A stretch of 64,000 nt of DNA from Enterobacter sp. Ag1 (GCA_000277545.1 AKXM01000004.1:124001-188000), one strand, 5' to 3'. Shown: positions 9,083-19,000, counted from the first letter of the stretch. Program-made: numbers and translations. Notes: generated by a model not told the origin, from the letters alone.

Positions 9083-9432
9083 CACAGGCTCCATATTTTT
9101 TGAGGGGCGTTAATATGGCGCTACTTTAATTATTAATTTTCAATAATGCAAAGAAATTGTTAATTATATTAGTGTAATGAGAATGGTTGTTACTATTATT
9201 TTATTTGTGACAAAATGAATTAATAATGAGAATTAATCTTGTTCCGCTTCGCTATTTTATTGCCAAATAATGTGTCATGAATTAGTCATATTTAGCCGCG
9301 CAAAATGGTAACCATGCTAAGAGTAAGCCCATGTTGTCATTGGAAAATCTTATGGCTAAATATTCTTATGTCCGCCATTTACCTGACGCGGGAGCTGTGG
9401 CTAAATACGTTTCTTTCAAAATTAGACTGCAC
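9083..9432. promoter_or_regulatory. Divergent ftnA / nucleoside transporter control region
   Basis: This is 350 very AT-rich bases with no gene. It contains repeated GAGAAT/AATGAGAAT elements near 9177-9186 and 9225-9235 that resemble half-sites of the Fur box (GATAATGATAATCATTATC). In E. coli, Fur raises ftnA expression by displacing H-NS from a comparable AT-rich region, so a Fur/H-NS switch is plausible here. This is inference from composition and half-site similarity only. Confidence 0.35.
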
Positions 9433-10614
9433 ATGAATATTCTTCATTTTCTTCTCGCACTTTTTGTCATCATGGGACTGGCGTGGCTGGTGAGCTTCGA
9501 TCGTAAAACCATCCGCATCCGCTATTTGTTACAACTTGTCGTCATTGAAGGCCTGCTGGCGTTCTTCTTCCTGCACTCCGACAGCGGCTTGTGGGTGATT
9601 AACGGCGTGTCCGGTTTCTTTGGCCACCTTCTGACCTTCGCCGGGCAGGGCAGCGACTTCGTCTTTGGCGGCATGAGCAAAGCGGGCCTGGCCTTTATCT
9701 TCCTTGGCGTGCTGTGCCCGATTATCTTTATCTCGGCGCTGATCGGGATCCTGCAGCACTTCCGCATTCTGCCTATTATTATTCGCATTGTCGGTACGCT
9801 GCTTTCTAAAGTGAACGGCATGGGCAAGCTGGAATCATTCAATGCCGTGAGCTCGCTGATTCTGGGTCAGTCCGAAAACTTCATCGCCTACAAAGGCGTA
9901 CTGGGCGATCTAAGCTCTCGCCGCCTGTTCACCATGGCCGCAACGGCGATGTCCACGGTTTCGCTGTCCATCGTCGGGGCCTACATGACGATGCTGGAGC
10001 CGAAGTATGTGGTTGCGGCGCTGATCCTGAATATGTTCAGCACGTTCATTATCCTGTCGATCATTAACCCGACCCGCCCGGGCGCTGAGCCAGAAATCAA
10101 GCTTGAGAAGCTGCACGAATCCCAAAGCTTCTTTGAAATGCTGGGGGAATACATCCTCGCAGGTTTCAAAGTGGCGATGATTATTCTGGCGATGCTGATT
10201 GGTTTTATCGCGCTTATCAGCGCCATTAATGCACTGTTCGCGACCGTCTTCGGTCTGAGCTTCCAGCAAATTCTGGGCTACGTTTTCTATCCGTTTGCCT
10301 GGCTGGTGGGGATTCCTCAGGCGGATGCGCTGAAAGCGGCCGGCATTATGGCGACCAAGCTGGTGGCGAACGAATTTGTGGCGATGATTGAGCTGCAGAA
10401 GATCATGGCGACGCTGTCGCCGCGTGGGCTGGGGATCCTGTCGGTCTTCCTGGTGTCCTTCGCTAACTTTGCTTCCATCGGGATTGTGGCCGGGGCTATT
10501 AAAGGGCTGAACGAAAAGCAGGGGAACGTGGTGTCTCGCTTTGGCCTGCGCCTGGTGTACGGTGCGACGCTGGTCAGCCTGCTGTCCGCGGCGTTTGCCG
10601 GGCTGGTTCTGTAA
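9433..10614 (+). CDS. NupC-type concentrative nucleoside transporter
   Basis: An inner-membrane proton:nucleoside symporter of the CNT family, close to E. coli NupC in the conserved core: [42 protein letters not shown], a [19 protein letters not shown] segment and [12 protein letters not shown]. From ATG 9433 it is 393 residues, near NupC's 400. An in-frame ATG at 9331 would add 34 residues and has a slightly better ribosome site (AAGAG), so the start is uncertain. It has about 8-10 hydrophobic helices. It sits between ftnA and a lipoprotein gene, not at the E. coli nupC locus, so it is probably a paralogue. Confidence 0.88.
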   Translation: MNILHFLLALFVIMGLAWLVSFDRKTIRIRYLLQLVVIEGLLAFFFLHSDSGLWVINGVSGFFGHLLTFAGQGSDFVFGGMSKAGLAFIFLGVLCPIIFISALIGILQHFRILPIIIRIVGTLLSKVNGMGKLESFNAVSSLILGQSENFIAYKGVLGDLSSRRLFTMAATAMSTVSLSIVGAYMTMLEPKYVVAALILNMFSTFIILSIINPTRPGAEPEIKLEKLHESQSFFEMLGEYILAGFKVAMIILAMLIGFIALISAINALFATVFGLSFQQILGYVFYPFAWLVGIPQADALKAAGIMATKLVANEFVAMIELQKIMATLSPRGLGILSVFLVSFANFASIGIVAGAIKGLNEKQGNVVSRFGLRLVYGATLVSLLSAAFAGLVL

Positions 10615-10621
10615 AAACAAA

Positions 10622-10645
10622 AAACGGCGGGTTTCCCCGCCGTTT
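10622..10645. terminator. Bidirectional terminator between the nucleoside transporter and the DUF3574 lipoprotein gene
   Basis: AAACGGCGG and CCGCCGTTT arms with A and T runs on the two sides, lying between convergent stop codons. Confidence 0.85.
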
Positions 10646-10661
10646 CTTTAACGCAAAATCA

Positions 10662-11099
10662 TCAGAACGCGGCGCAGACCGGCTGGTCAATGCGCATCAC
10701 GGATTCTTGCGCAAAGCGAGTTTTATAGATAGAGCGCAGTTCGTCTACCTTTTTGCTGCTCTCCGCATCGCTGCCGCGAATCAGCATGATCGCTTTGCTC
10801 GGTTCGTGGGTCACTTCACCCTTAGCATTCAGCCACTGGCCTTTGGCGTCATATTCGGTCAGCCCTTCGCGGAAGCGCGGGGTCACGTCTTTATCCACGA
10901 AGCTACGCCATTCATTGGCGGTAATTTCCGCGCCGGATGGGCGGCTGATACCGAAATAGAGCGTGGTTTGCGTCATCTGATCGCCTGCCTGGCACTGTTT
11001 AGCCGGGGCGGTAACCGCCGATGTGGTTTTCGCTGGCGTGACGCAGCCCGTCAGAGCCAGAGCTAATGCCCCGGCCAGTGTTGCTTTATAAAATACCAT
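10662..11099 (-). CDS. DUF3574 family lipoprotein
   Basis: A 145-residue secreted lipoprotein of unknown function. The signal peptide ends in a lipobox LTGC at residues 16-19, and Val at +2 predicts sorting to the outer membrane. The mature part matches the DUF3574 pattern (TTLYFGISRPSGAEITANEWRSF, FVDKDVTPRFREGLTEYDAKGQW). Its ATG overlaps the stop of the upstream MFS gene by one base (TAATG), so the two are translationally coupled. No enzymatic motif is evident. Confidence 0.82.
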   Translation of the reverse strand: MVFYKATLAGALALALTGCVTPAKTTSAVTAPAKQCQAGDQMTQTTLYFGISRPSGAEITANEWRSFVDKDVTPRFREGLTEYDAKGQWLNAKGEVTHEPSKAIMLIRGSDAESSKKVDELRSIYKTRFAQESVMRIDQPVCAAF

Positions 11100-12373
11100 T
11101 ATCCACCTGTCTTGCTGTCATCATCATTATTAAAATTAAATGCGGAATGATTCCGCCGCGATATAAAATTACAATTCCGCACTTTTCGCAAGTCGCCGAG
11201 CATCAATAGGGCAATAATAATCCCGCAGATGCCGCTGCAGGGCAGCACCCACTGCGCCGGGAAGTATCCGGCAATCGTTCCCGTGACCAGCGGGACGACT
11301 AACGTAATGCCGAGCTGCAGTCGCCAGGTTGCCGCCATAGCGGCGCCGACCTGTGGGCCAGGGAAACTGTCCATCACGTTGAGCGTGGCGACCAGATAGA
11401 ACCAGTTACTGAACAAATGAGCGATAACGATCAGCGGCACCGCCAGCCACAAAGTGCCCGAGTAACCCACGGCGAAATAACATAAAGTAAAAAGCAGCAG
11501 CGCCAGCATTAGCGGGAAGCTTTTACCCGCCCGGTTGCGCACCTGTTTTTCGCTGAGCAGGAGCGGGGCGAGCAGTTGCCCAGCGCTACGGGCAAACAGC
11601 AGCGCCAGGCCATTGGCCGCGTTATCACCCGGCAACGCAGTAGCCAGCGCCGGGAGCAAAGCCATTACGGGGGCGCCGACCAGCGCAAGGCTGGGCAACA
11701 GCAACAGGCTGCGCTTTTGCTCCGGGGTAACGTTCTGCCAGCTAAACTCCTCGCTTTCGTCTGGGGCGCTGTCTTCTTCTCCCTTCATAACAAAGGCCGC
11801 CGAGGCGTACCAGAGCAGCCCTATGGCAACGATGAAACTGATTGCATCCAGCAGCAGCATCAGCCAGAGGCTGACGTGGCCATATAATAATGTCCCAAGC
11901 CCCACGCCGAAGATAACGTTGGCGGCAAACACCAGCGTTTCAACGCCTGCGGCGGCGGGCATTAGCGCTTTAGATAAACCTTGTTTGAAAAGCTGACTTA
12001 AGGCCGGCACCGTCAGGCCGGTGCTAAAAGCGGCGGCGGCCTGGCTTAGCAACAGCAAGCCTGGGTGTTCATTCCACAGCGCAAGGCACGGCAGAAGCAG
12101 CCCTGTAAGACCGAAAACTTCGCCGAGAAGCAGCACAGAAAACGCCGGCCAGCGCTTTAATAACCACACGCCAGCAAAGCTGGCAGGTAAGCCGGGCGCA
12201 AGGGCGAGGACGTAAGCAAGAGAAAGCCAGGCGGGGGTAGCGTGACTGTTTAACAGCTGACTGAAGACCAGAACGTAAGTCAGGCCGTTACCTACAGAAG
12301 AAAACAGCAGCGCCAGTCCGAGCAGCGTGAACCAGCGGTGCTGGCGCAGGGCGCGTAGCAATAAAAGAAGCAT
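11099..12373 (-). CDS. Major facilitator superfamily transporter
   Basis: About 424 residues with roughly 12 hydrophobic helices, a typical inner-membrane MFS permease of the drug/metabolite exporter kind (FSSVGNGLTYVLVFSQLLNSHATPAWLSLAYVLA near the start). The ATG at 12373 has AGGAA six bases upstream; an upstream in-frame ATG would add ten residues. The last 30 residues (RKVRNCNFISRRNHSAFNF and onward) are hydrophilic and Asn/Asp rich, an unusual cytoplasmic tail. It is the first gene of a two-gene operon with the DUF3574 lipoprotein. The substrate is unknown. Confidence 0.8.
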   Translation of the reverse strand: MLLLLLRALRQHRWFTLLGLALLFSSVGNGLTYVLVFSQLLNSHATPAWLSLAYVLALAPGLPASFAGVWLLKRWPAFSVLLLGEVFGLTGLLLPCLALWNEHPGLLLLSQAAAAFSTGLTVPALSQLFKQGLSKALMPAAAGVETLVFAANVIFGVGLGTLLYGHVSLWLMLLLDAISFIVAIGLLWYASAAFVMKGEEDSAPDESEEFSWQNVTPEQKRSLLLLPSLALVGAPVMALLPALATALPGDNAANGLALLFARSAGQLLAPLLLSEKQVRNRAGKSFPLMLALLLFTLCYFAVGYSGTLWLAVPLIVIAHLFSNWFYLVATLNVMDSFPGPQVGAAMAATWRLQLGITLVVPLVTGTIAGYFPAQWVLPCSGICGIIIALLMLGDLRKVRNCNFISRRNHSAFNFNNDDDSKTGG

Positions 12374-12513
12374 GTTAAGTTCCTGATGAAAAAATAGAGT
12401 CAAGCCGCCGTGGGAAAACGGCAGCGCGAGATATTTATCGTCAGGAACGGGTTACATTGGCGTCAGGCTTCTCTTTGTACAGTTGTCTCTAAAAATAGAG
12501 GAGTATTGGTAGA

Positions 12514-12855
12514 TTACCAGTTGCTGGTGACGCCCGCATACTGTGGGCCGGTCACGCCGCGGCACTGGTATTCCAGCACCACCTGGGTGTTCAGGCAAAG
12601 GGTGCCGCTGTAGGTGGTACAGGTCTTGATATCGCTGCCGTAAGGGAGTGCGCTGGCATAGCCCCATTGCTGGCACTGACGCGATGCCGTGGACTGGGCG
12701 AGGAATTTATCCACTTTGGCCGTTTGCAGCGGCGGCAGGCTATAGGCGAGGCGAACAACACCGGCAGGCTCATTGGCATTGAGCGGAACAGGTGTTTTGC
12801 TTACGGTGCATCCGCTCAGTAGCAGGGCGGTAACGGCCAGATAAATGCGCTTCAT
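12514..12855 (-). CDS. yecR: YecR-like outer-membrane lipoprotein
   Basis: A small lipoprotein (113 residues from ATG 12855; an in-frame ATG at 12873 adds six) with the lipobox LLSGC and Thr at +2, predicting outer-membrane sorting. The mature part contains the Cys-x-x-Trp-Gly-Tyr element CQQWGYASA and further cysteines that could form disulfides. It resembles the YecR family, whose E. coli member is controlled by FlhDC/sigma-28 and lies near ftnA, consistent with this locus. I did not find a clear sigma-28 site upstream. The function of the family is unknown. Confidence 0.7.
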   Translation of the reverse strand: MKRIYLAVTALLLSGCTVSKTPVPLNANEPAGVVRLAYSLPPLQTAKVDKFLAQSTASRQCQQWGYASALPYGSDIKTCTTYSGTLCLNTQVVLEYQCRGVTGPQYAGVTSNW

Positions 12856-13195
12856 CGTTGATTCATACCTCATACTTAACCGCCTTCATGGTAGCACGCG
12901 TGGCGGGCAGAAAAGCCTGTTCGATTAGGCGGGCCGTAAATTCCATAAATTTCGAATTTTAAATAACCCTTAATTCAAATTACGAAATAAAAACTTTTTA
13001 CCTAACGTAAATTCCCCACAAAATACGCGGCGATTTTTTGATCAAAAACGCGTCAAGTTTTGCTGAACCGTGCCGACAATAGCGCTACGGCGCGATTTAA
13101 TTTCACTTATGCAGGTATACGAGGGAATAAATCAGGACGCGCGTCGCTAAAGCCGCACAGGAAGTGCATTATATTTTTTACCGGGGAACCAAAAA
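12856..13195. other. Divergent region between yecR and a chemoreceptor gene
   Basis: This is 340 bases without a gene. The left part is AT-rich; the right part holds a clear sigma-28 promoter (13053-13079) and an apparent leader of about 110 bases before the chemoreceptor ATG. Nothing else is recognisable. Confidence 0.5.
13053..13079 (+). promoter_or_regulatory. Sigma-28 (FliA) promoter of the short chemoreceptor gene
   Basis: TCAAGTTT - 11 bases - GCCGACAA, matching the FliA consensus TAAAGTTT-N11-GCCGATAA at 14 of 16 positions with exact spacing. It lies 117 bases upstream of the chemoreceptor start, placing this non-canonical receptor in the late flagellar regulon. Confidence 0.75.
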
Positions 13196-14347
13196 ATGAA
13201 CATTGTTCGCAATATTAAAATTCGCGCGATGGTGGTGCTGATACAAATCTTTTCCACGCTGGCATGGATCTGCGTGGCGGGCGCGACGCTATGGCTATTA
13301 CATAACCTCAAGCAACAGCTTGCGCTGAGCCCGGATCAGCTCACGTGGATTAACACGGCCCAACGGATGCTGATTATCTCCATTGCTATCAGCATTGCGA
13401 TCGTCATTTTTACAGAACGCTACCTGTGGTTTTGCCTGGTAAAGCCGGTTAATACGATCCGCCACCACATGCATGTCCTGGCGCAGGGAGAACTGGCTGC
13501 CACGCTGCCGGATTTGGGGCGCAACTGTATTGGCCTGATGGTGCCGCCAATTCAAAAAATGCAGGAAAACTGGCAAAGGGCGGTGAGCCGCATCCGGGAC
13601 AGCGCCGAGGCTATTCGCACCAACGCCACCGAAGTGTCCGGGGTGAACACCGACCTGTCATCCCGTTCGGAGCAACAGGCCGCCGCGCTGGAGCAGACCA
13701 GCGCCAGCATGGCGCAGCTGAACAGCACGGTGAAGCTGAACGCCGACAATGCAAATCACGCCAGCCACCTCGCACAGAATGCCACCAACACTGCGGTAAA
13801 CGGCGGGGATTCGGTGAAGCAGGTAGTGAAGACCATGGATGTGATTGCCAGCAGCGCGAACAAAATTGTCGATATCACCACGGTGATTAACAGCATTGCG
13901 TTCCAGACCAACATTCTGGCGCTAAATGCCGCGGTGGAGGCGGCAAGAGCGGGAGAGCAGGGCAAAGGCTTTGCGGTCGTCGCCAGCGAGGTACGTAATC
14001 TGGCCAGCAGAAGCGCCGGGGCCGCAAAAGAGATTGAAACCCTGCTCAACGATTCGGTCAGTAATATTCACACCGGCTCGCAGCAGGTGCGTAAAGCGGG
14101 GGAGGCAATGGATGAGATCCTCCGCGCCGTGAAGCAGGTGAATGACATCATGGGGGAGATTGCCAGCGCGTCCCTCGAGCAAAGTCAGGGCATCGGGCAG
14201 GTCGGGATCGCAGTTCGGGAAATGGATAGCGTGACGCAGCAGAACGTGAATCTGGTCCAGAAGTCGGTGCTCTCTTCCGTTGAACTGGAGAAACAGGCGC
14301 ACCACCTGCATGACGCGGTGGCAATGTTCCGGCTTAACGCAGTCTGA
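13196..14347 (+). CDS. Methyl-accepting chemotaxis protein with minimal periplasmic loop
   Basis: A 383-residue chemoreceptor with two membrane helices (about 13-35 and 58-78) separated by only about 20 residues, so there is no periplasmic ligand-binding domain. HAMP follows (about 78-130, [23 protein letters not shown]), then methylation helix 1 ([18 protein letters not shown]), and the conserved signalling tip with [21 protein letters not shown]. The C-terminus lacks the NWETF pentapeptide that tethers CheR/CheB, so its adaptation would depend on neighbouring receptors. It lies directly upstream of a peptide ABC operon and is read from its own sigma-28 promoter. The signal is unknown; membrane state or cytoplasmic input are possibilities. 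Confidence 0.9.
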   Translation: MNIVRNIKIRAMVVLIQIFSTLAWICVAGATLWLLHNLKQQLALSPDQLTWINTAQRMLIISIAISIAIVIFTERYLWFCLVKPVNTIRHHMHVLAQGELAATLPDLGRNCIGLMVPPIQKMQENWQRAVSRIRDSAEAIRTNATEVSGVNTDLSSRSEQQAAALEQTSASMAQLNSTVKLNADNANHASHLAQNATNTAVNGGDSVKQVVKTMDVIASSANKIVDITTVINSIAFQTNILALNAAVEAARAGEQGKGFAVVASEVRNLASRSAGAAKEIETLLNDSVSNIHTGSQQVRKAGEAMDEILRAVKQVNDIMGEIASASLEQSQGIGQVGIAVREMDSVTQQNVNLVQKSVLSSVELEKQAHHLHDAVAMFRLNAV

Positions 14348-14363
14348 AAACCACGCATGTGAC

Positions 14364-14390
14364 AAAGCAGCCTCCGGGCTGCTTTTTTTA
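14364..14390 (+). terminator. Terminator after the short chemoreceptor gene
   Basis: AAAGCAGCC - TCCG - GGCTGCTTT with a run of T, 17 bases after the stop codon. It separates the chemoreceptor from the ABC operon transcriptionally. Confidence 0.9.
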
Positions 14391-14580
14391 CGTCTTAAAC
14401 AGGCGCGGAAACAAAAATATGTGACGCAGATGGGGGAAATAATATTCCCCGCAGGCATTGGCGTCAGGCACCGTGCGGATAGTTAAAAATCGGCTAAGTT
14501 TATGCTTTTTAGGCACATTTACAAGCGATCGCGAGTGTCGCACTATGCGGGCTCTTATTGAGCAAGGAGTTTCTGAAGCA

Positions 14581-16170
14581 ATGCGTAAACCTCTGGTATT
14601 GTCGGCGCTGGTCGCCGCGCTGGCCCTGGCCTTAAGCGGCTGTGATGACGCTAAAAAAGAGACCGCGGCGGCCCCCGCCCCGGCAAAAGAAGCGCAGCAG
14701 GGCGGCAGCCTGATAATCGGCATCACCTCCGGCGATCCGCTGGCCATGAACCCGCTGTACGCCAGCGATCGGACTACGTTAACCATCATGCAGGCGCTTT
14801 ACTCGCCGCTGTACAGCTACAACGGCGACAAGATCGAATGGGGCCTGGCGGAAAGCCTGACGCCGTCAGCCGACAACCTCACCTGGACGCTGAAACTCAA
14901 GCCTGACCTGAAATGGCAGGATGGGCAGCCGATTACCGCCGATGACGTGGTGTTCACCTTTAATAAACTGCTGGATGAAAAGCAGCATAGCTTCTTCCGC
15001 AGCATGTTTGTTTATGGCAACCAGCCCCTGAGCGTGAGCAAAGTGGATCCGCTCACGGTTAAATTTACGCTGCCTCAGGTCAGCGCCGCCTTTGCCGGTA
15101 CGCTGGTGCAAATCTTCCCGATCCCACAGCATATCTTCGGCAGCGAAGCAGGCGATCTGGAAAAGAGCACCCGCAATGATGCGCCCGTCGGCTCCGGTCC
15201 GTTCAAGTTCAAAGAGTACCGGGCGGGTCAGTACTACGCCCTGACGCGGTTTGATGATTACTGGAACGGTAAACCGAAACTCGACTCGGTCACCTACCGC
15301 TTTGCAAAGGACGCCAACTCTGCCAACCTCGCGCTGCAGAACGGTGAGATCAATCTCAAGATGGTCGATCCGCAGGATGTTTCGCGCCTGAAAGCCACCG
15401 GCAAGTTTGATTTTGTTATTTACCCGGAAGGCCGCCTGGCCTACATGACTTTCAACCAGAACGTTGACAGCATGAAGAGCAAAGATCTTCGTCAGGCCAT
15501 TGCCTACGCGCTGAATAAAGATGACCTTGTGCAAACGGCGTTCACCTCTCTCGATTACGCCAAACCTGCGGCCTCTATTCTGACCCCGGATACCCTCTAC
15601 CAGACCAGCGATGTGGAACCGTACAAGTTCGATCTCGATAAAGCCAAAGCGTTGTTCAAAGCGTCCGGGCAGCCGGAGGGCGTGAAGCTGCGCCTGGCCT
15701 ACATCAACAGCAATAAAACCCAGGAAAGCATGGGGCTGTACATTCAGCAGCAGCTGAAGGCGATAGGCATCAACGTTGAACTGCTGCCGCTGGATGCGAA
15801 CGCGATGTCCCAGCGCAGTCAGGACATGAAAAACACGGCCTATGAACTAAGCCTGGGCGGTTACATCATGGGCGCTGAGCCGGACGGCTATAAGTCGCTG
15901 TATATGAGCAACGAAGCCTATAACTACGCGCACTATAAAAACCCGGCGTTTGATGCGCTGTGGGAGCAGGGCGCAATGGAAACGGATGCGGCGAAGCGCG
16001 CGGCTATCTACAAGCAGATCCAGCAAACCGTCGCCAGCGATATGGCCTGGTACCCGATTGCCTACACCAACGCGGTTGTGGCGGTGGACAAACGTTTTGG
16101 CGGCACGCAAGAAGCCGAGCCTAAGCCCGTGTATATGTTCCAGGATCTGTCGAAAATTTATCAACAATAA
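14581..16170 (+). CDS. Peptide-type ABC transporter substrate-binding lipoprotein (SBP family 5)
   Basis: 529 residues starting at ATG 14581 (AGGAG upstream), not at earlier in-frame codons, because a lipoprotein signal follows: LALALSGC with Cys21. The next residues are Asp-Asp; Asp at +2 is the known Lol-avoidance signal, predicting retention on the inner membrane facing the periplasm. The mature protein has the family 5 pattern (a signature-like stretch around residues 90-130, WTLKLKPDLKWQDGQPITADDVVFTF) seen in DppA/OppA/NikA. It heads a five-gene operon with two permeases and two ATPases. The ligand is unknown: peptides most likely, but nickel, opines or glycosides occur in the family. 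Confidence 0.88.
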   Translation: MRKPLVLSALVAALALALSGCDDAKKETAAAPAPAKEAQQGGSLIIGITSGDPLAMNPLYASDRTTLTIMQALYSPLYSYNGDKIEWGLAESLTPSADNLTWTLKLKPDLKWQDGQPITADDVVFTFNKLLDEKQHSFFRSMFVYGNQPLSVSKVDPLTVKFTLPQVSAAFAGTLVQIFPIPQHIFGSEAGDLEKSTRNDAPVGSGPFKFKEYRAGQYYALTRFDDYWNGKPKLDSVTYRFAKDANSANLALQNGEINLKMVDPQDVSRLKATGKFDFVIYPEGRLAYMTFNQNVDSMKSKDLRQAIAYALNKDDLVQTAFTSLDYAKPAASILTPDTLYQTSDVEPYKFDLDKAKALFKASGQPEGVKLRLAYINSNKTQESMGLYIQQQLKAIGINVELLPLDANAMSQRSQDMKNTAYELSLGGYIMGAEPDGYKSLYMSNEAYNYAHYKNPAFDALWEQGAMETDAAKRAAIYKQIQQTVASDMAWYPIAYTNAVVAVDKRFGGTQEAEPKPVYMFQDLSKIYQQ

Positions 16171-16228
16171 CAATGAGTGATCCTCCGCCCGGCCGGTTTG
16201 TGCTGGGCGGGCGGAGGAAGGCGAAACT

Positions 16229-17182
16229 ATGAATAACCTTCTTTTCCGGCGCTTACTGCAGCTGCTCCCGATGCTGCTTTTTATCTCGCTGGTCTCTTTT
16301 TTACTGGTGAAGTTGGCCCCCGGCGATCCTGTGCAGGCGTATATCACCCCGCGCATGAGCCCGGAGGATATCGAACGCATCCGCCAGAGCATGGGGCTGG
16401 ATAAGCCGCTGCCGGTGCAGTACCTGCTGTGGCTGAAAAATCTGCTGCAGGGCGATCTCGGCTACTCCCTGATTTACCACCGTCCGGTGCTGACGATGAT
16501 CGGTGAGCGTATCCCGGCCACGCTTGGCCTGATGGGCGCGTCCTTGTTGTTAGCTATCCTGCTGGCGATCCCGCTGGGGCTACTGGCGGGGGCGTACAAA
16601 CACCGCTGGCTCGACCATGTTCTGAACCTGTTCGCTTACGTCGGGATCTCGGTGCCGATCTTCTGGTTTGGCATCCTGCTGATTACCGTGTTTTCGGTGC
16701 AGCTGAACTGGCTGCCGAGCATGGGGATGCGAACCATCGGCGCGGAGGACTCCTGGCTCGATGTGATTCGTCACGGCATTCTGCCCTGCATCGCGCTGAC
16801 GTTTTACAACCTCTCCAGCTATGTGCGCTACATCCGGTCGAACACCATTAGCCAGCTGTCCGCCGACTATGTGCAAACCCAGCTGGCCTACGGGGCAACC
16901 CGGCGCACTATTCTGTTCCGGCATGTGCTGAAGAACGTGCTGCTGCCGGTGATCACGCTGTTTGGCCTCTCTTTTGGCGAGCTGGTGGTGGGCGCCTACG
17001 TGACGGAAAGCGTCTTTTCCTGGCCGGGGATGGGGCTGCTGGGGATCCAGGCCATCACCTCCCTCGACTACCCGCTGATCATGGCCATTATTCTGCTCTC
17101 AGCGTTGATGCTGATTGTGGGGAATCTGCTGGCCGATCTTCTGTATCGCGTGGCGGACCCGCGCATTAAGGCGCTGAGGTAA
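16229..17182 (+). CDS. Peptide-type ABC transporter permease (DppB-like)
   Basis: A 317-residue inner-membrane permease with six hydrophobic helices. It begins with the DppB-type RRLLQLLPMLLFISLVSFLLVKLAPGDPV, and the cytoplasmic EAA loop is near residue 215 (QLAYGATRRTILFRHVLKN). It follows the binding protein by 58 bases and precedes the second permease by 2 bases. It pairs with that permease to form the membrane channel. Substrate choice lies with the binding protein and is unknown. Confidence 0.9.
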   Translation: MNNLLFRRLLQLLPMLLFISLVSFLLVKLAPGDPVQAYITPRMSPEDIERIRQSMGLDKPLPVQYLLWLKNLLQGDLGYSLIYHRPVLTMIGERIPATLGLMGASLLLAILLAIPLGLLAGAYKHRWLDHVLNLFAYVGISVPIFWFGILLITVFSVQLNWLPSMGMRTIGAEDSWLDVIRHGILPCIALTFYNLSSYVRYIRSNTISQLSADYVQTQLAYGATRRTILFRHVLKNVLLPVITLFGLSFGELVVGAYVTESVFSWPGMGLLGIQAITSLDYPLIMAIILLSALMLIVGNLLADLLYRVADPRIKALR

Positions 17183-17184
17183 CC

Positions 17185-18030
17185 ATGAGCAGAAGATGGA
17201 ATCAGGTTAAACAGGGCCTGAAACGCAGCCGCCCCGCGCAGCTTTCTCTGGCGGTACTGGTGATTTTTGCGCTGGCTTCATTATCGGCTTTTTTAAGTCC
17301 GTGGGACCCTAATCAAATGTCGCTTCAGGGAAGGATGCTGCCGCCAGATGTCAGCCACTGGTTTGGCACGGATGAATATGGCCGGGACTACTTCACCCGC
17401 GCACTTTATGGCGGGCAAATCTCCCTGATGGTCGGGTTTTTAGCCATGCTGTTTTCCACGCTGGTTGGCACGGTGGTGGGCACCGTCAGCGGCTACTTTG
17501 GCGGCAAAGTTGATAACCTGCTGATGAGACTGGTGGACATTTTAATGGTGATCCCGGCTTTTTTCCTGCTGCTGGTGCTCAATGCTTACCTGAAGCCCGG
17601 CATCGCTAACATCATTCTGATTATCAGCGCGCTGACCTGGATGAATATGTCGCGACTGGTGCGGGCAGAAACGTTGACGCTGAAAGAGCGGGAATACGTG
17701 ATTTATGCCCGGGCCTCCGGGGAGCATCCGCTGAGGATTATCGCCCGGCACATTATTCCGAATATTTTGCCGACGATTATTGTGGCGGCCACTTTGAATA
17801 TCGCCTCGGCGATTTTAATGGAGTCAACATTGAGTTTTCTTGGTCTCGGCGTGCAGCAGCCGGATGCCTCCTGGGGCAGCATGCTGAATAACGCTCAGTC
17901 CTACATCGGCGAAGCCTCCTGGCTTGCCATGTTCCCGGGGGTGCTGATCCTGCTGACGGTGCTGAGTTTTAACGTGCTCGGCGATGTGTTCCGTACCGCT
18001 TTTGAGCCGGGGGCAAATCGCGATGCGTAA
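17185..18030 (+). CDS. Peptide-type ABC transporter permease (DppC-like)
   Basis: A 281-residue permease with the DppC-type N-terminus and the conserved [15 protein letters not shown] element near residue 53. Six hydrophobic helices and an EAA loop ([19 protein letters not shown], about 173-191) are visible. It begins 2 bases after the first permease and overlaps the following ATPase gene by 8 bases, showing tight translational coupling. Confidence 0.9.
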   Translation: MSRRWNQVKQGLKRSRPAQLSLAVLVIFALASLSAFLSPWDPNQMSLQGRMLPPDVSHWFGTDEYGRDYFTRALYGGQISLMVGFLAMLFSTLVGTVVGTVSGYFGGKVDNLLMRLVDILMVIPAFFLLLVLNAYLKPGIANIILIISALTWMNMSRLVRAETLTLKEREYVIYARASGEHPLRIIARHIIPNILPTIIVAATLNIASAILMESTLSFLGLGVQQPDASWGSMLNNAQSYIGEASWLAMFPGVLILLTVLSFNVLGDVFRTAFEPGANRDA

Positions 18031-19000
18031 TTTGCTGGAAATTGAAAACCTGAAAACCTCTTTCTTTACCCGCGAGGGTGAAGTACAGGCGGTACGCGGC
18101 GTCACCTTCAGCGTGCAGCGGGGGGAAGTGGTGGGTATTGTGGGCGAGTCCGGCTGTGGCAAAAGCGTTACCTGTAAATCGGTGATCAATTTGCTGGGCA
18201 GCCATGGCAAGGTGGTGGGAGGCCATATCCGTTTTCAGGGAGAAGACCTGGCGCGTAAAACGGCGGAGCAAATGCGCCACCTGCGCGGCAGCGAAATCGC
18301 GATGATTTTCCAGGATCCGATGACGGCATTAAATCCGGTGCTGACCATCGGGCGACAAATGAGCGAGATCCTTATTCGCCACCAGAGTTTGAGTAAGAAG
18401 GCAGCGAAAGAGAAGGCCATAGCGATGCTAGGGCAGGTGGGCATCAGCCAGCCGGAAAAACGCTATGACCAGTATCCACACGAGTTTAGCGGCGGAATGC
18501 GCCAGCGGGTGATGATCGCGATCGCGCTGTCGTGCCATCCGTCATTGCTGATTGCCGACGAGCCGACGACCGCGCTGGACGTGACCATTCAGGCGCAAAT
18601 TCTGCGCCTGCTGAAACACCTTCAGCAGCAGACGGACACCGCTATCTTACTGATCACTCACGACCTGGGTGTGGTGGCGCAAGTCTGTTCCCGGGTGGTG
18701 GTGATGTACGGTGGGCTGGTGATGGAGCAGGGCAGCGTTGAGGCGATTTTTTATCGGCCCGCCCATCCCTACACGCGTGGTTTGCTGGCTTCGTTGCCTC
18801 GCCCTGACGGCAGCGAAGCGCGCTTGTCGCCGATTGAGGGTAGCCCGCCGGGTCTGCTCAATCCGCCGCCCGGCTGTCCTTTCGCCGCTCGTTGCCCGCA
18901 GCGCATGGCCATTTGCGACACGGCAGCACCCAAACACACGCTCGCCGACGGCCATGAAGTCAACTGCTGGCTGTGGAAAAAAGAGGCCGCTCATGCCTGA
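18023..19000 (+). CDS. Peptide-type ABC transporter ATP-binding protein (DppD-like)
   Basis: A 325-residue ATPase with Walker [11 protein letters not shown]-loop [10 protein letters not shown], signature SGGMRQR, Walker [13 protein letters not shown] and H-loop ITHD. The C-terminus has the oligopeptide-transporter ATPase tail with cysteines ([17 protein letters not shown]) that in relatives binds an Fe-S cluster. ATG 18023 was chosen because [16 protein letters not shown] is collinear with DppD. It overlaps both neighbours by 8 bases. Confidence 0.92.
   Translation: MRNLLEIENLKTSFFTREGEVQAVRGVTFSVQRGEVVGIVGESGCGKSVTCKSVINLLGSHGKVVGGHIRFQGEDLARKTAEQMRHLRGSEIAMIFQDPMTALNPVLTIGRQMSEILIRHQSLSKKAAKEKAIAMLGQVGISQPEKRYDQYPHEFSGGMRQRVMIAIALSCHPSLLIADEPTTALDVTIQAQILRLLKHLQQQTDTAILLITHDLGVVAQVCSRVVVMYGGLVMEQGSVEAIFYRPAHPYTRGLLASLPRPDGSEARLSPIEGSPPGLLNPPPGCPFAARCPQRMAICDTAAPKHTLADGHEVNCWLWKKEAAHA

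Noticed and set aside
9331-9432. 34-residue N-terminal extension of the nucleoside transporter
   Set aside because: The extension is hydrophilic, has no counterpart in NupC, and makes the protein longer than the family; kept only as an alternative start.
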